From Rhexocercosporidium sp. MPI-PUGE-AT-0058 (taxonomy: Eukaryota; Ascomycota; Leotiomycetes; Helotiales), in the NCBI GenBank assembly GCA_020746875.1, contig JAGTJL010000041.1, positions 83,763 to 147,762 on the forward strand: a stretch of 64,000 bases of DNA. Reading direction: 5' to 3'. The translations under genes were made by a program, and so were the position numbers. The notes beneath the pieces are model-generated. The model did not search any database, was not told where the DNA came from, and was given only the letters and a program-made list of their open reading frames with translations. Positions 34,631 through 48,010 of this stretch are shown here, one piece after another; the stretch's first letter is position 1; each line of letters starts with the position of its first letter.

Positions 34631-36651
34631 CAACTACCAAAGTAAAAGCCTCCGAGACTTGAGAGTAAAATCGGTAATAGCTCTTAAAATTTGTAATAAT
34701 ATATTAGATTATAATAAATTTTCGGATTTGTTATTAATTATACTTCTTAAATTCCGACTTTAATATTTTTGCTAATATTTCTTATTTTTCCTTATTTTTT
34801 TTATTCCGAAAGAATCTTAATAATATCTTATTAAATGCTATTATAATATTAAAGTAGACGAATAACTTATTTACTTTTTAATACTTTATAATTTATATTA
34901 ATCTTTACGTATTACTTTAGAAAATCTGAGATATTTACTCTTAAGAAAACAAATATACTTATTAACTTAAGAAAAAGTATAATCCATCGAAGAAAGTAAT
35001 TAATATCGTTAATAATTATACTTCTTAAGTTCTTTTGTTGTGCAAAAACAGGACCTGCAGATGCGATCTGCAGTATTCGATATATAACCCTTATTCTGTA
35101 CGACATCTTTTTAATTCCTGTTATAATTTCCGAGTTTTCGAGACTTAGGTTTAAGGGTTTTGTAAAGCTACTAATAAAAATATTTAATAAGTTTAATAGA
35201 TATAAAAGTAATTAAGTTTAAAAAGTTTCTGGCTTTGCTTTAATATTTAATTTAATTTAATTAGAGTTCAAGAACTTAAGAAATTCCGTGAATAGTGAAG
35301 ATATATGTTAATTATTTTTATTATTAAATATTAACGATATTTGTAAGTTTTTTATTTTTTTTTTATTAACTTCTGATCTCGGCCTATTAGTCTTAATTTA
35401 ATAAATTCACCAATCTCTCGGTTAATCTTAACTAACGTATATCTGGTTTATTTTAATGAGATATTATAAATTAAAATTACTATTAATAATAGCTTTAAAA
35501 CTAGGAGTTCGAATTACTTAGCGATTTTAATTTAAGTTAAAATTTACTTTTCGTATTATAAACTATTAAAAGACGCTTTAATTTAAAATTATTAATATTT
35601 CTTTTAATTCTTTTATTAATGATTTACAATTTCCGACGTCTTTTTAAAGAATTAAGTTTAGTTGTTTAAGCTCTATTAATAAGTTACCTAGATAATTTAT
35701 CTTATTCTAAGTTTAATTCTCGTATTATTATTAATCGTCGAATCTTTTTTTTTTTTAAAAAAAAGCGCTTAATTTAAAAGCGAAAAAGTATAGATTTCTA
35801 ATTTTAAAAGATAATCTTAATTACGAATCGAAATGCTTTTATATAAGTCGTATAAAAACGAATCCGTACGATTTTCTTTTTATGTCGGTTATTAATATAA
35901 AAACTATAATAATAAAAGAATAAAGCATAGCATAAAATATTAAGCAAAAGCTTAATAACTCTAAAGGATTAAGATTTAAAGTGAAAATGTATTTAATTTT
36001 ATACTTTTATATAAGAAAAAAGTCTTTTATACAAACTTTTAAAAATTATATACTTAGTTTCCTAAATAACGCCTTAGGCATTATTTCCTGGCTAAAATCG
36101 CCGTCTTACAGTGGCTTATGTCTCTTAATAAAGACATTAAACTTAATTAATTTATTTTATATATAATATATAACTTATACTTATTTATTTATTACAGTCC
36201 TAAATCCTCAAGAGCTCAAGTATAATATATTATATAAAAGCCTTAAAGTCTTATAAATTCTATTAAATTTTCTAATTTTAGCTGCAATCATAAAAGAAAT
36301 AATACTCTCTTATTATTACCTTACTTTAGATAATAAGAAATAATTTAAGGACGCGATTAATTTTATTTTATATACTTTAAAAGAGTCGTTTAAGTGTTTA
36401 ATAAACTAAGGAGTAACTAAATAATATATTTCGAATATTAGCTAATTAAATCAATATTACTTCCTTAAGTAAATTATATCCTTAAAAAGGCTAACTCTAC
36501 GTATTCGTTTCATTTACAAAGCCGAGCGTAGGTCTTAGAATTTTAATAATAAATAAGAGAAAGCCTTTGACTTCGACTTTATTACGGCGGCTTAAGAATA
36601 ACATTTTTCCAAATATTATACCTTAAATTATAATAATTAATAAATATTATA
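34631..36651. other. unassigned RIP-mutated sequence
   Basis: About 2 kb of A/T-rich sequence that may continue gypsy-3 or be older. ATTATACTTCTTAA recurs near 34,740 and 35,020. Short open frames at 34,912-35,106 and 35,981-36,166 match nothing I know. No terminal repeats seen. Confidence 0.45.
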
Positions 36652-39600
36652 CAGTCAGACCGCATCAAACATATTAAATTTGAGAAAATAGTAATATAAT
36701 ATATCTGTCTAATCCATATTATATGCCTAATTGCTAGCGCTCTAACGGACCCACTTTTGTCCCGATCGGGCTTAGGATTAAATACTTATACTATTGCCAA
36801 GGCCACTGACAGGGGTCCAAAAATTTTAAGAATTTTATATTATATATATATACGTTTTTAAAATCTTATAATGAATCTTTTTTAAATATTTTTATCTTTA
36901 AATTCGTTATTAAATATATTATAGCTTTTTATAAGAAAAGATTTGAAGGAATATTAATAAGACCCACTTTATAATACACTTTTACTTTTCTGATTATTAC
37001 TTAGGCTCTTTGTAAAGCACTTTTATAACTGCTAAGCTAGCTACCGCGCTAGCAAATAAATACAAAATCTAACTAATAAAATCAAGCCAAGTGATCTGCC
37101 TCTACCGTATTCCCTTCTGGAATTATATCAAACTCCTTCATCCACTTCTCAGATACAATTCTATGGCCACTTTGTTTTTTTACATACCACGCTGCTTACT
37201 TGACGCTAAGCCCCTTTCGGTAAGCATCCATAAAGCGTAAAGCTCTATTAATATACCTTCGTAGCGTATCAAGAGGACAAGAATCAAGAGCTTTAAATGC
37301 AGCTTGCCGAGCTTATAAGTAATTAAGTAAATAAGTAAATAAAGTCAAAAGAGTAAGTAAAAAATAATATACGTACGTCGTCAAAGGTTTCTTTCCAAAC
37401 CTGTCGATAGAGGTTCTTACAATACGCCTAATACATCTCAATTAGGTTTAGCTCACAATGAAACTTTGGTATAAAGAGACACTTATAGCCTCTTACCGAA
37501 AGTAACTCTTTTAGAGCTGACTTTTGCTTAAAGAAGTCTTTATGGCTAGCAAGAATTCTTGCTAGACAACAAGTAGGAGCCTTCCTTAGAGGCCAAGAAA
37601 GAATATTAATACACTTCTTTTTTGCTTCGCCGGTACACTTAGTAATAGGGCACTTTTTACTTATAAAATATTAGTAATTATATAACCTTTAAAAGCTACT
37701 TACTAAGTAATAAACAACCTCTCTCAGCAAGGATCTGCTTAATCCCCTTCAGCACTTCCTCTATTATAGTCTTCTTAACTCTTTTCTTATTAGGGTAGCC
37801 CTCAACTGCTACCTTAATAGTCTTCTCAACCTTATAATTGAGCTCTTAAGGAGTACTTATTAACCCACGAGCTCTCTTAGCTTCAGAGATATCAGGAGGA
37901 AAGTAGGTATCTTATAAAATAAGTTAATTAATAAGTATTTCTTAAAAGAGAAGGTATAACTAAAAGACTTACCTTTTAAGGTAAAGGAGCTCCTCTTTCA
38001 CTAAGATTTATAGTAAAAGCGTTTAAAGCTCCACTTCCCTTACTAGCGTGAGCACTTGATTGATCAAAAACAAAGACAGCTACCTTATTAAAGTGCTTTT
38101 CTTCGAATATATCAATAGCCTCTTCGACTTGCTCAAGTAGTTATTATGTATCCTAATAAGCAGTCTTTTAAGGACCACCGAGATAAATAATCTTCCGAGC
38201 ATCTTTTGAGCCAATTACAAGCCTTCCTTCAAGACTTATAAAGTCGGAGCAGTGAATTAGACCTCCTTTTGACTTAAAAGGCATTTTTTGTTGATTCTCG
38301 TCAAGCCAAATTCGCTTAAAATACTCCTTAGCGTGAAAGCAACTCTCGTCGTGGTAATATATAACGTGCTCCTTCTCTCCAAGAGGTAAAATCGGTAAAA
38401 TAAGTTGTAATACGCCACTGGCGTCTTCTTCGTAATTCGTAAAGAGAGCCGTATAATGAGCTATTTGCGGTAGGAATTCCTCTTAGCGATATTCAATTAC
38501 GTCCTCTCTCTCGTAGCCGTCTACGTAAACTCCTTTCTTTTCCTCGGTAGCGTAAAATCCAAGACGATTTAGCTACTTATAAGTAGCTGTTTTACTAAGA
38601 GGCTTCCAATCCTTTGGCTTTTTACCGGCTTTATTACGTGTACCGGTAGTCTTACTTAAAAGAGGCTTTTTACTCTTTTTAGCCGAGGCAAGTAGGCGAG
38701 GCATAATTTGCGTATTAATAGCGTGGCGAAATCCTTTTAGCGTAACGGTAGCAAGCTTTTGAGCTAATAACCAAGTCCTACAAGCTCGAAAGACGTCTTC
38801 GTTGTCTAAATAAGACCGATTTTATTGTTTACCTCCTCGAGTCTCTATTAATAAAGATCCATGAGTACGATAATAAAGGAATAACGCTCTGATTTTGCGG
38901 GCGAGGGTTTTCCCGTCTCCGGTAGGATAATTACTCTCAGCAACAAGAAGAGAAGCCTCAATTCGACCTCTACGAGGACTCTTTTTCAAGAGGTTTTAGA
39001 CGTATTGCTGAATCAAGTAGTAGTCGAAGTATAAGCGAGGTAAAAGCTTAATATACTTACTATTGATCTGTTTTTTAATAGAGTTAAGAACTTCTCTATA
39101 AGTCTTTGGCGTAGAATTAAGCTCCGAAGAGCTTATATTAATAGCGTCTCTAATAAGCGAGTCTAATAAGAGCTCGTGTCGTCCACTGTTAATAAACTCC
39201 GTATCGTTAAGATTATCTAACTCAATAGAATCGTCTTCAGCTCGTAATTCCTCTTTAATAAGCTTATCAAATTCAGAATCGTCGTCGCGTCGCTAGAGTC
39301 GATATCTTCGAATATATCTTCTTCTTCTTCCGGTGGTAAAGGTAAAAGCTTTAGCGAAAAGAAGCTAGTAAGAGATTGTTGAATAGTTGGCTTAATATTC
39401 AAAGGCTTTTGAGAATGCTTTTATAAAGAAGTTTGTCGATTTATCTCGTCTTGAGCACGTCTAGCTCTTTTACGAGTAAAGCGACCCTTCTCTTTAAGAG
39501 GAGCTAATTTACTCTTATAAGGGCCTTTAGGTTCTAATTTATAAGTTAGTAAATAATATAATAAAACAGTTAAAGTACTTACGGAGAGTTAAAGTATTAA

Positions 39601-40503
39601 TTACTTTTTCGAAAGGTATACTCAAATTACCTTCTGAATCGATTATTAACTAACAAAAGGACTTAGAGATTTTAACCTCTTCGTCTACTTCTCTCTTAAC
39701 ATCTGATTCGTTCGTCTCCTTCTTATTTAGCCTATCCGGGCCTAGCTCTTCAAGATCTTAATCTAAATACTCGTTGTTATAAGTAATATCATATTCTTCT
39801 TCGATCTCACTCTCTTCCTCGCTTTCTAATTCGCTAATCACTTGAGCTATTCTTTCCTCCTCGAATTCTGATTCGTCGGCTTAATTACTATTAAAAGCAG
39901 TAGGCGTAGAGGTAGAATTGAGCTTCGTAGGACGTAAAAGCAAAGGTAAAGAGCTAAAGCCTTCAGGTGTTTGTTGACGCGGCCGCTTTATGATTAGCCG
40001 AATAGACGATCTAGGAGGTGATTTAGCAAGCGTAGCACTTCTATTACGCTTTAAAGGAGTCATAATAGGTGTTATAAAAGTGGTGGTTGTGGTAGTTGTG
40101 GTAATAGTAATATTAAGATAGAATTAACGTTAGAATTAAAGATATTTTAGCTCGCTTAATTGCTAAGGCTTAAAATCTTAATAATAATAAAATATTAAAA
40201 CTCTACATTTTCTAAAACTTTTTAATCCATCTTATAGACTTAATCGAGCGGAATCGAATGCACTTATTATTTTATTTTTATAAGTCCTTATAAAAAAGTT
40301 ATATCGTTGCCAAGGCCAGGGGGTCCAAAAGTTTTGAGAATCTTTTTTTAAGATATATTTAAATATAACCTTTTAATTACTTAGTAAAATAAAAAAAGTA
40401 AAAATGCTAAATAGCTTTATATACTAAAGCGCAACTTTTAATTAAAAAATAACCCCACTTTTTTGAAGTCTGAAAATTTACCATGTTTAATGCGGTCTGA
40501 CTG
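36652..40503 (-). mobile_element. IS630/Tc1-superfamily transposon, 3.85 kb
   Basis: TIRs begin CAGTCAGACCGCAT at 36,652 and end with its complement at 40,503. The 14-bp outer part is near identical, extending imperfectly to AAACAT. Both sides are flanked by TA (36,650-36,651 and 40,504-40,505). GCCAAGGCCA followed by GGGGTCCAAAA also occurs near both ends in opposite orientation, so the subterminal regions are related. The element has few RIP stops compared with its neighbours and has intron-like gaps in its transposase. Confidence 0.9.
37082..40063 (-). pseudogene. large DDE transposase with spliceosomal introns
   Basis: The minus strand starts with ATG at 40,063 (MTPLKRNRSATLA) and runs to a TGA at 37,082-37,084. 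An acidic, Pro-rich N-terminal part (EEEEDIFEDIDSSDA near 39,290-39,330) precedes the DDE core. The three catalytic motifs are YYHDESCFHAKEY near 38,330-38,368, VFVFDQSSAHAS near 38,040-38,080, and FHCELNLIEMY at 37,434-37,465. The C-terminus reads SGHRIVSEKWMKEF. This matches a widespread fungal family in which E sits in HCELNPIE. Probable introns have GT...AG ends: 39,534-39,582 (with branch site TACTAAC), 37,660-37,703, about 37,312-37,376, and one near 37,912-37,974. A few TAA/TAG codons break the frame. Confidence 0.85.
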
Positions 40504-40505
40504 TA

Positions 40506-41827
40506 ATATATTACGCGGCTGGTTCTTCGACTTTTATGACCTTAGGTACTCTTAGGCCTTGTGTCGTCCCGCCACGTTAGGCAAGGTATGCCTAATTCTA
40601 AAACACCCTTTCAAACTCATTCCTTTACAGGCGGTGAAGGGGAACTAAAGAAAACGCGAAAAGACTAAAAAGGAACTCTTTGAACGTAAAATTTAAAAAG
40701 GGGAGAAGAGTATAACGAGCATTCGCAGCGAAGCATTAAGTGCGATGCTATTTCGGATTAGTATCGCCGAGCAAGAAATATGAATTAATTACATTAAATG
40801 CAAAGTGTAACGATGCAAGAGCCTTGGACGTGAAGATAGACTTAATACTTAGAATACAAAAACCACAGAGCTGCTGTACAAGAGGGAGACATATATATAA
40901 AGAGTCGGAGGGGAGTCGGACCTGTTCCGGACCCCTGACCTAGCCGAAGCATACCTGTCGTTATACAAAGGAACTCTTTTTATTAAGTCTCATAAAGAGA
41001 TATTATCTATTATAGCCGTCGCTATTGTATGATTTGCTTTATATTCTCTCCTCCTTATCACTTAATATACTCACTACATCGAATAAATAAAGTGGAATTG
41101 ATTTCTTATTAATAATCTACTAAGTAATATCTTTTACTTAGGAATAAGGTGCCTAAACCGACTTATTAAACCGGAATATGCTGCTCTACCTCGAAGTAAT
41201 GCGGTATAAGATTTATTGGCATAAAGTACGCGAAATCCTGGATAATACGGATTAGTTATATACGGGTTCGATGTCAGTTCAACTTATAATTTCTGCTTTT
41301 ACTAACTATTAAGTTTCGTCATCGATTGAATGATATAAAGTAACTCGGCCCCGCTAACGAATAAATAAAGTTACCTTAAACTTAAGCAGTTAGCTTAATT
41401 CGTGGGCTTTTTTAATTAAAGTGTCTTTTCTCCCCGAAGCCCTTTTATACGGATTCCTTCTCTTAGCTATTATTATATAATATAAAATACACTTTATAAG
41501 GAAATAAAATACCTTATAACGTTTTATATATAAACTAAGTTAAAAAGATTATCTCTTAGTCTTTTAATAAGTAATAATATTATTACTTTATTATTTAATT
41601 TTAAAAAGGTTATTATCTCGTTATTTAATTATTATTAACTAATAATAATAATACTATTAAAATATTAATCTCTCACAGAAATAAGAGTAATTTACTATTA
41701 ATAACCCACAAATTCTACGAATTAGTAGCGAATAACTATTAGCGTTATCAACTCTTAAAGAAGACTAAACTTACCAGAAAAAAGTATTCTATTATCCATT
41801 TAAGTCCCTACCCTATAATTTCGATCG
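40506..41827. other. unassigned region of mixed composition
   Basis: 40,506-41,060 has near-normal base composition and little RIP. It contains a 67-codon frame (40,740-40,943) with no recognisable domain. 41,060-41,827 becomes RIP-like again. No terminal repeats found. It could be an LTR fragment or a remnant of single-copy sequence. Confidence 0.4.
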
Positions 41828-41845
41828 CCCCCCCCCCCCCCCCCT
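41828..41845. repeat. run of 18 cytosines
   Basis: An uninterrupted (C)18 tract at the outer end of the pogo remnant that follows. The neighbouring word CTCCTCATTCCGTTCACCCC resembles the repeated C-rich TIR words of the other pogo copies here, so the tract probably arose by slippage in a C-rich TIR. Confidence 0.85.
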
Positions 41846-42640
41846 CCTCATTCCGTTCACCCCGCAATTTACTACCATTCGTAAAAAACACTTAATAATT
41901 CTACAACGCCTTTACTTTTATATAATCGTCTGCTGAATTTGAATTAATAACTATAATTTCTTGATCTTTAACTGCAATTTAAGCTCACTGAATAGCCTAG
42001 ATATCCGTAAACTTAAAATTTAAGCTAGTTTAAACCTTCCGCTTTTTCCGTGACCTTAATTAATTTAATTTAGCTTTTAATTATTATATCTTCATTTCTA
42101 ACTGACTAAGAGCGAAATCCTTTTAGTCTAAAGCTTTTACAGCTTTTTTAAAGAGTAATCGTCGCGTTGGAAATTCATTATATGCCGATTTGTTTAAAGT
42201 ATTAATCTGTAATTAGAATTCTTTACTAGCTTTTGGCGTAAACTATATAATTAATGATTCTCTTACTTCTTTAATAGCTTAAAAGTCTTTTAAAATACTA
42301 TTTCTAACTCTTAATTATTATTTTTTAATAGTATTCGGCTTATAAGTGATTTTGTTATATTTACTGGCTATAACATAATAGCTCTTTAGCTAGTTTTAAT
42401 ATTCATATCTATTAGGCTCTTTTTCTATGATTTGTAATAACATATTAAAAAGTTACGCTTACTAATTGAAGTAGAATCAATTATTAATGCTAAAATATTA
42501 AGGTATTTCCGATAAGCTGCTTTAAGAGAAGAGAAAATCGATAACTCTAAAAGTAAAAAGACGTGCGACGTATATATAAGTAAAAATAATAGAAATGTAT
42601 TATATTTCAAGTACTTTATTATAAAACTTTAAGAATAATA
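41846..42640 (-). pseudogene. pogo/Fot1-type transposase, C-terminal part
   Basis: The minus strand from about 42,640 carries the end of the DDE domain: FLLFLLIYTSHVF, then SLKAAYRKYLNILALI at 42,470-42,560, matching the HTSHILQPLD..F..LK..YR block of Fot1/pogo transposases. The typical Lys-rich tail follows: LKAKLN*LRSRKKRKV* near 42,020-42,070 and KFTDI*AIQ*A*IAV. Everything upstream of the third catalytic region is missing. A 61-codon open piece (42,425-42,610) is part of this frame, not a gene of its own. The right end is the C-rich TIR near 41,828-41,870. Confidence 0.82.
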
Positions 42641-42712
42641 TTTAAAGAAGAGAAGTACCGGCTACCTGAGATAAAATTAAGTTATTACATAATTAACGAG
42701 CTGAACTTGCGA

Positions 42713-42873
42713 TGTTGGAAATCATGTGATTCAAGAATCACGTGAATATCGAATGCTCTAGAAGCATTGATTTGTAAACATATGAAAAGCTCTCGAAGCT
42801 CTCTCTCATGTATATAAACCTACTCTCACTCTACCTTTAGACGAGTGAGGCATGCAAATACAAGATTCTGACA
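42713..42873 (+). repeat. solo copia-type LTR, 161 bp
   Basis: Starts TGTTGGAAATC and ends TTCTGACA. It is flanked by identical 5-bp duplications tgcga (42,708-42,712 and 42,874-42,878). A TATATAAACC box lies at about 42,815. It shows no clear RIP damage, so it is younger than, or too short or low-copy for, the surrounding mutation. It belongs to a different family from the copia-2 LTR. Confidence 0.93.
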
Positions 42874-42878
42874 TGCGA

Positions 42879-44824
<1,946 letters not shown>

Positions 44825-45733
44825 TAATTAAAGAAAATAAAAAGAAAAGAGACGGGAAGATAACAACGTATAAGCACGAGTATTATATATAAATAAGCTA
44901 AAGAGGAAATGTTATTATTAACGCGATAAGGAAATTATTATATATACGTTTCGGCGAGGTAGCCGGGTCGTAATTATTACGTAGTTATATTATTATATTT
45001 ATATTATTTGCATTTTATTTACTTAGCAAATAAACGTAAATACGCTACTAGCGCGTAATCTACTTATTACTTCGCCGACCGAAAATAATTCTTTAATAAT
45101 AATAATAGTTATAGCACTCGAATATAAGTATAAGAATTATTATATATATATATATATATAAAAGTCTTATAATTAAAATAAATATCTTTTATTATTTTAT
45201 AAAATTATTCTTATTTATTAAATTAAGAATATTAATATATTATATAAAACGGCTTATAAAGTAATCGAACGACGTCCGACGGATTAATTGCGATATAATA
45301 TTATATACTTAGCGTAATAATTTAAGTAATCGTATTAATTTAATTAATTAAACTTATTAATCAGAATAATATTATCCGACTTACCGCGGCCTGGTCCTTA
45401 CTTTAAGCGACGCGAAGGCGTACCGATATATTATTAGTTAAAATATCAATATCGCGGACGTTATCATTAAAAGAAGGAATAGTTATTATATATATTTATT
45501 TATTTTATTTATACGAAATTGGACTTATAATATAAAAGAGCCGAGGCTTTTACGGTATTAATAAAATTAGTTTTATTTATATTTCTAATTACGCCGGCGT
45601 GTTGCTTTCTCGTACGAGTAATTTCTTTTATATATACGCTTCTCTTTTAGACTTCTTAAAAGGCTAGACATTGATTCTTTAAATATATTTTTCCCTGAAC
45701 CTTTACGAAGCTTTACTTGCCGTGAATTCCATC
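44825..45733. other. unassigned AT-rich sequence with (TA)n
   Basis: RIP-like sequence with a short (TA)n run near 45,143-45,163. No gene or terminal repeat recognised. Confidence 0.4.
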
Positions 45734-45842
45734 TGACAGTAGGTATATATATTATAATAAAGCATTTCTAGCTATAGCCGGAAATTATAATCTTTTGGCT
45801 TCGATAGCGTAATAATATAAGCTTTACTCTTTTTACGTTATA
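45734..45842 (+). repeat. direct repeat, copy 1 (about 107 bp)
   Basis: Shares about 105 bp with 46,123-46,229, including CATTTCTAGCTATAGCCGG and TTACTCTTTTTACGTTA, with only three or four transitions. It begins TG and ends TA. Confidence 0.9.
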
Positions 45843-46122
45843 ATATTTCCTGCTATACCGGTACAATAATCGACCGGGAGTACGATTGTGTCTCACGTGA
45901 TAGTCTTATACTAAGAGACGTGTATTAGCGAGGGGTGATTTACGTGAGCTACCTCGGGAATTAAATCTGCGCTAATAAGAAGAAATATTTGAAGTGCGAG
46001 GTAACCTTTTTTATAACGTTATAATCTTTAGAGGCTTAAGATAAATATACTCGACTTACGGGACTGAGTCTTATAAAGAAAGGAATAGTTATTATGTAAT
46101 TACGTATTAAGTGATTTATTCT

Positions 46123-46229
46123 TGCGTAAGTATATATATTATAATAAAGCATTTCTAGCTATAGCCGGAAATTATAATCTTTTGGCTTTAATAGCGTAAT
46201 AATATGAGCTTTACTCTTTTTACGTTACA
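46123..46229 (+). repeat. direct repeat, copy 2 (107 bp)
   Basis: The partner of 45,734-45,842. It begins TGCG and ends TTACA. The 280 bp between the copies include a palindromic CACGTGA-type word but no gene. TG...CA ends suggest a very short LTR-like unit, but the outer flanks (ccatc and tagca) do not match as a target duplication. Confidence 0.88.
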
Positions 46230-46239
46230 TAGCACTTCT

Positions 46240-46690
46240 ATTTAATTATAGACTCCTAAAGCTAAAAAAGACTTTTATACACAAATTTATATATTAACGA
46301 GTAGATTATATAATTAACCTTTAATAAACGTTTGCCTTTTAAAAAGATTATAAAAGTAATTAATAAAAAGGATTACGAATTAGAAAAGGCAGATATAAGA
46401 ATTAAAGAGTTAAAAGAAAAGTTAAAGTAATTAAAGCCGAAGAAAAGAAGGAAAGTGTAAATTACTTTAAATTTTACGTTTATAATAATACGTGTTATTT
46501 AAGAGGCTTAAATTATAGCTAGAGATCGTCAAATTATATTTATAAAATTAAAAACAGCAGCAGATTCTGATTTTATAATTTCTTATATAGAAGTTAACGT
46601 AGCGTAAAATTATTAAGTATTAAATAAAAAGTACTGAATTACGCGAGGTAGGCGGAATAGGGGGGTAGGCGGAATAGGGGTGCTCGACTT
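46240..46690 (+). mobile_element. 3' fragment of a pogo/Fot1 element
   Basis: Homologous to the last 470 bp or so of the pogo element at 52,702-54,534. It contains the transposase tail (KKDYELEKADIRIKELKEKL and KPKKRRKV, near 46,370-46,460) and ends in a C-rich TIR, AAGTCGAGCACCCC on the minus strand, next to TA at 46,691-46,692. The TIR holds two copies of a GTAGGCGGAATAGGGG-type word. The upstream two thirds are missing. It borders the gene island. Confidence 0.85.
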
Positions 46691-47269
46691 TAATTAGGCT
46701 TACTTAAGCGAATATATAAGTGATTGCTAAAAGTAGTTATATAAACCTAGTTTCCCCTGAAGTAAAGGAATCATCATTCACACCAAATCTCTTCTTTTTA
46801 GCCCGTAGTTTAACAATTTTGAAGATTTTTTTTTATCATATTCAGATTAGTAATAAAAGAGTTATAGCGGATCTGCGCCGTGATTCCAAGGCGTGCCCCT
46901 TTAGTAGGTTTCTACATTTACAAATGAGAAAACTCTTTTCCCACTGTGGCCTTGCACTTCTCAGCTCTAAACCTCTGAACATGACATGGATTAGGTTATA
47001 GTATTGTTAGAATACCTTTCCGACGGCACTTTTGTAAGATTACTCCCGAGTCAAGTTAATTCATAAGTTCACATCAAGAGGCATAGAGATCAGATAGACT
47101 TTGAATTAATTGTCTAGAGCTAGGTAAATACAAGGCAGTAATGACTGGAGGAAGAAAAATCTAGGACCGATATAACAGATGTCTGAAGCTAGACAACCAA
47201 AAGAAATTGCATTAATAACGTGGTTAAACACTGCTATTTTTATGCGAATGACTTCTTTGCCTAGGAAAA

Positions 47270-47851
47270 CTAGGAACCCTTGCAGGGGTCTGTCGTTGAG
47301 TCGCATTGTCCGTTGCCTCCCTTGTCACCGCAGTTGTAAACGCACCAGATGGTGTAGTCGTCCGTGTTTGGGTGTCCCTATTTCACTTTGTCAGTGGGGA
47401 AGAGAAACGATTGGGCCGGTGAATACTTACACGTGCACAACTATCAACCAGAACGCCGGAGTAAAAACAAGAGCAGAAAGATCCAGTGTTTCGCACCTGA
47501 TCATGTTAAAATTAGATAACAGGCAGTAGTAGTTTGGGGAACAATTTGAACATACGACAACCGAGCAATAGCCTCTATTACATTCTCTATCACCATTGTT
47601 ATCGTAGCATTGGTCGCCAGTAAAAGTGTTGGCGCAATCAGAGTTGTTCTTGCACTGTTTTACATTAGCGCCGCCGCTCTCTGACCACCCAAATGATAGA
47701 AGAAACGTACGGTAACGTATTGGCGAGTGACAAGATCTCTAGCTTTCTTCGACATTCTATGCGCCTTCTTTCCGGCAGGCGTCGTCTCTACCTTGAAGCT
47801 GCAGAGACCAGTTGTCGCAAGGGCGCTTGCAACAAGGATAGAAAGCTTCAT
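47270..47851 (-). CDS. small secreted cysteine-rich protein, candidate effector (4 exons)
   Basis: Exons are 47,851-47,711, 47,654-47,556, 47,496-47,431 and 47,377-47,270 (TAG stop). The three introns of 56, 59 and 53 bp begin GTACGT, GTATGT and GTAAGT and end CAG, CAG and TAG, with branch-like CTAAT or CTGAC. All are phase 0 and remove stops or frame shifts. The predicted 137-residue product has a signal peptide at about residues 1-17 (MKLSILVASALATTG). A basic segment (28-43) with KK pairs follows and could be a Kex2-processed propeptide. The remaining part holds 12 Cys at 48, 54, 63, 72, 77, 88, 90, 100, 114, 118, 127 and 134, enough for six disulfides. No family recognised. Small size, secretion, Cys content and a repeat-rich setting suggest an apoplastic effector; this is inference. 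Antisense frames here are shadows. Confidence 0.85.
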
Positions 47852-48010
47852 GCTGAAAGGTTGGATGATTATTGATACAGATTCCAGAGAAGAAATGAGA
47901 ATGAGTTATTTTTCGAACGGGTATAGCGATTACTAGAAAAGAGTATGGATGAGGTACTGCTGAGTGAATTGAAGAGGGAAAATGGCTTCCTTTTATTTTA
48001 TTCTTCTCCT
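47852..48010 (-). promoter_or_regulatory. probable promoter and 5' leader of the secreted-protein gene
   Basis: Upstream of the ATG the minus strand is pyrimidine-rich with CA-start-like words, and has AATAAAATAAAAGG about 145 bp before the start, a possible TATA-type element. The sequence just before the ATG is TTTCAGC. No experimental start is known, so this is a candidate only. Confidence 0.4.

Noticed and set aside
40740..40943. 67-codon plus-strand ORF
   Set aside because: No domain, signal peptide or splice signals. Composition alone is not enough to call a gene.
46720..47001. 93-codon plus-strand ORF at the island edge
   Set aside because: No signal peptide or domain. Its start lies in a segment that is duplicated and mutated elsewhere, and it is in the 3' flank of the secreted-protein gene.
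47179..47529. 116-codon plus-strand ORF
   Set aside because: Antisense to exons 3 and 4 and two introns of the spliced minus-strand gene, with no domain. A shadow frame.
47660..47851. 63-codon minus-strand ORF taken as a complete gene
   Set aside because: It is exon 1 read through intron 1. Splicing at GTACGT...CAG opens the Cys-rich frame.
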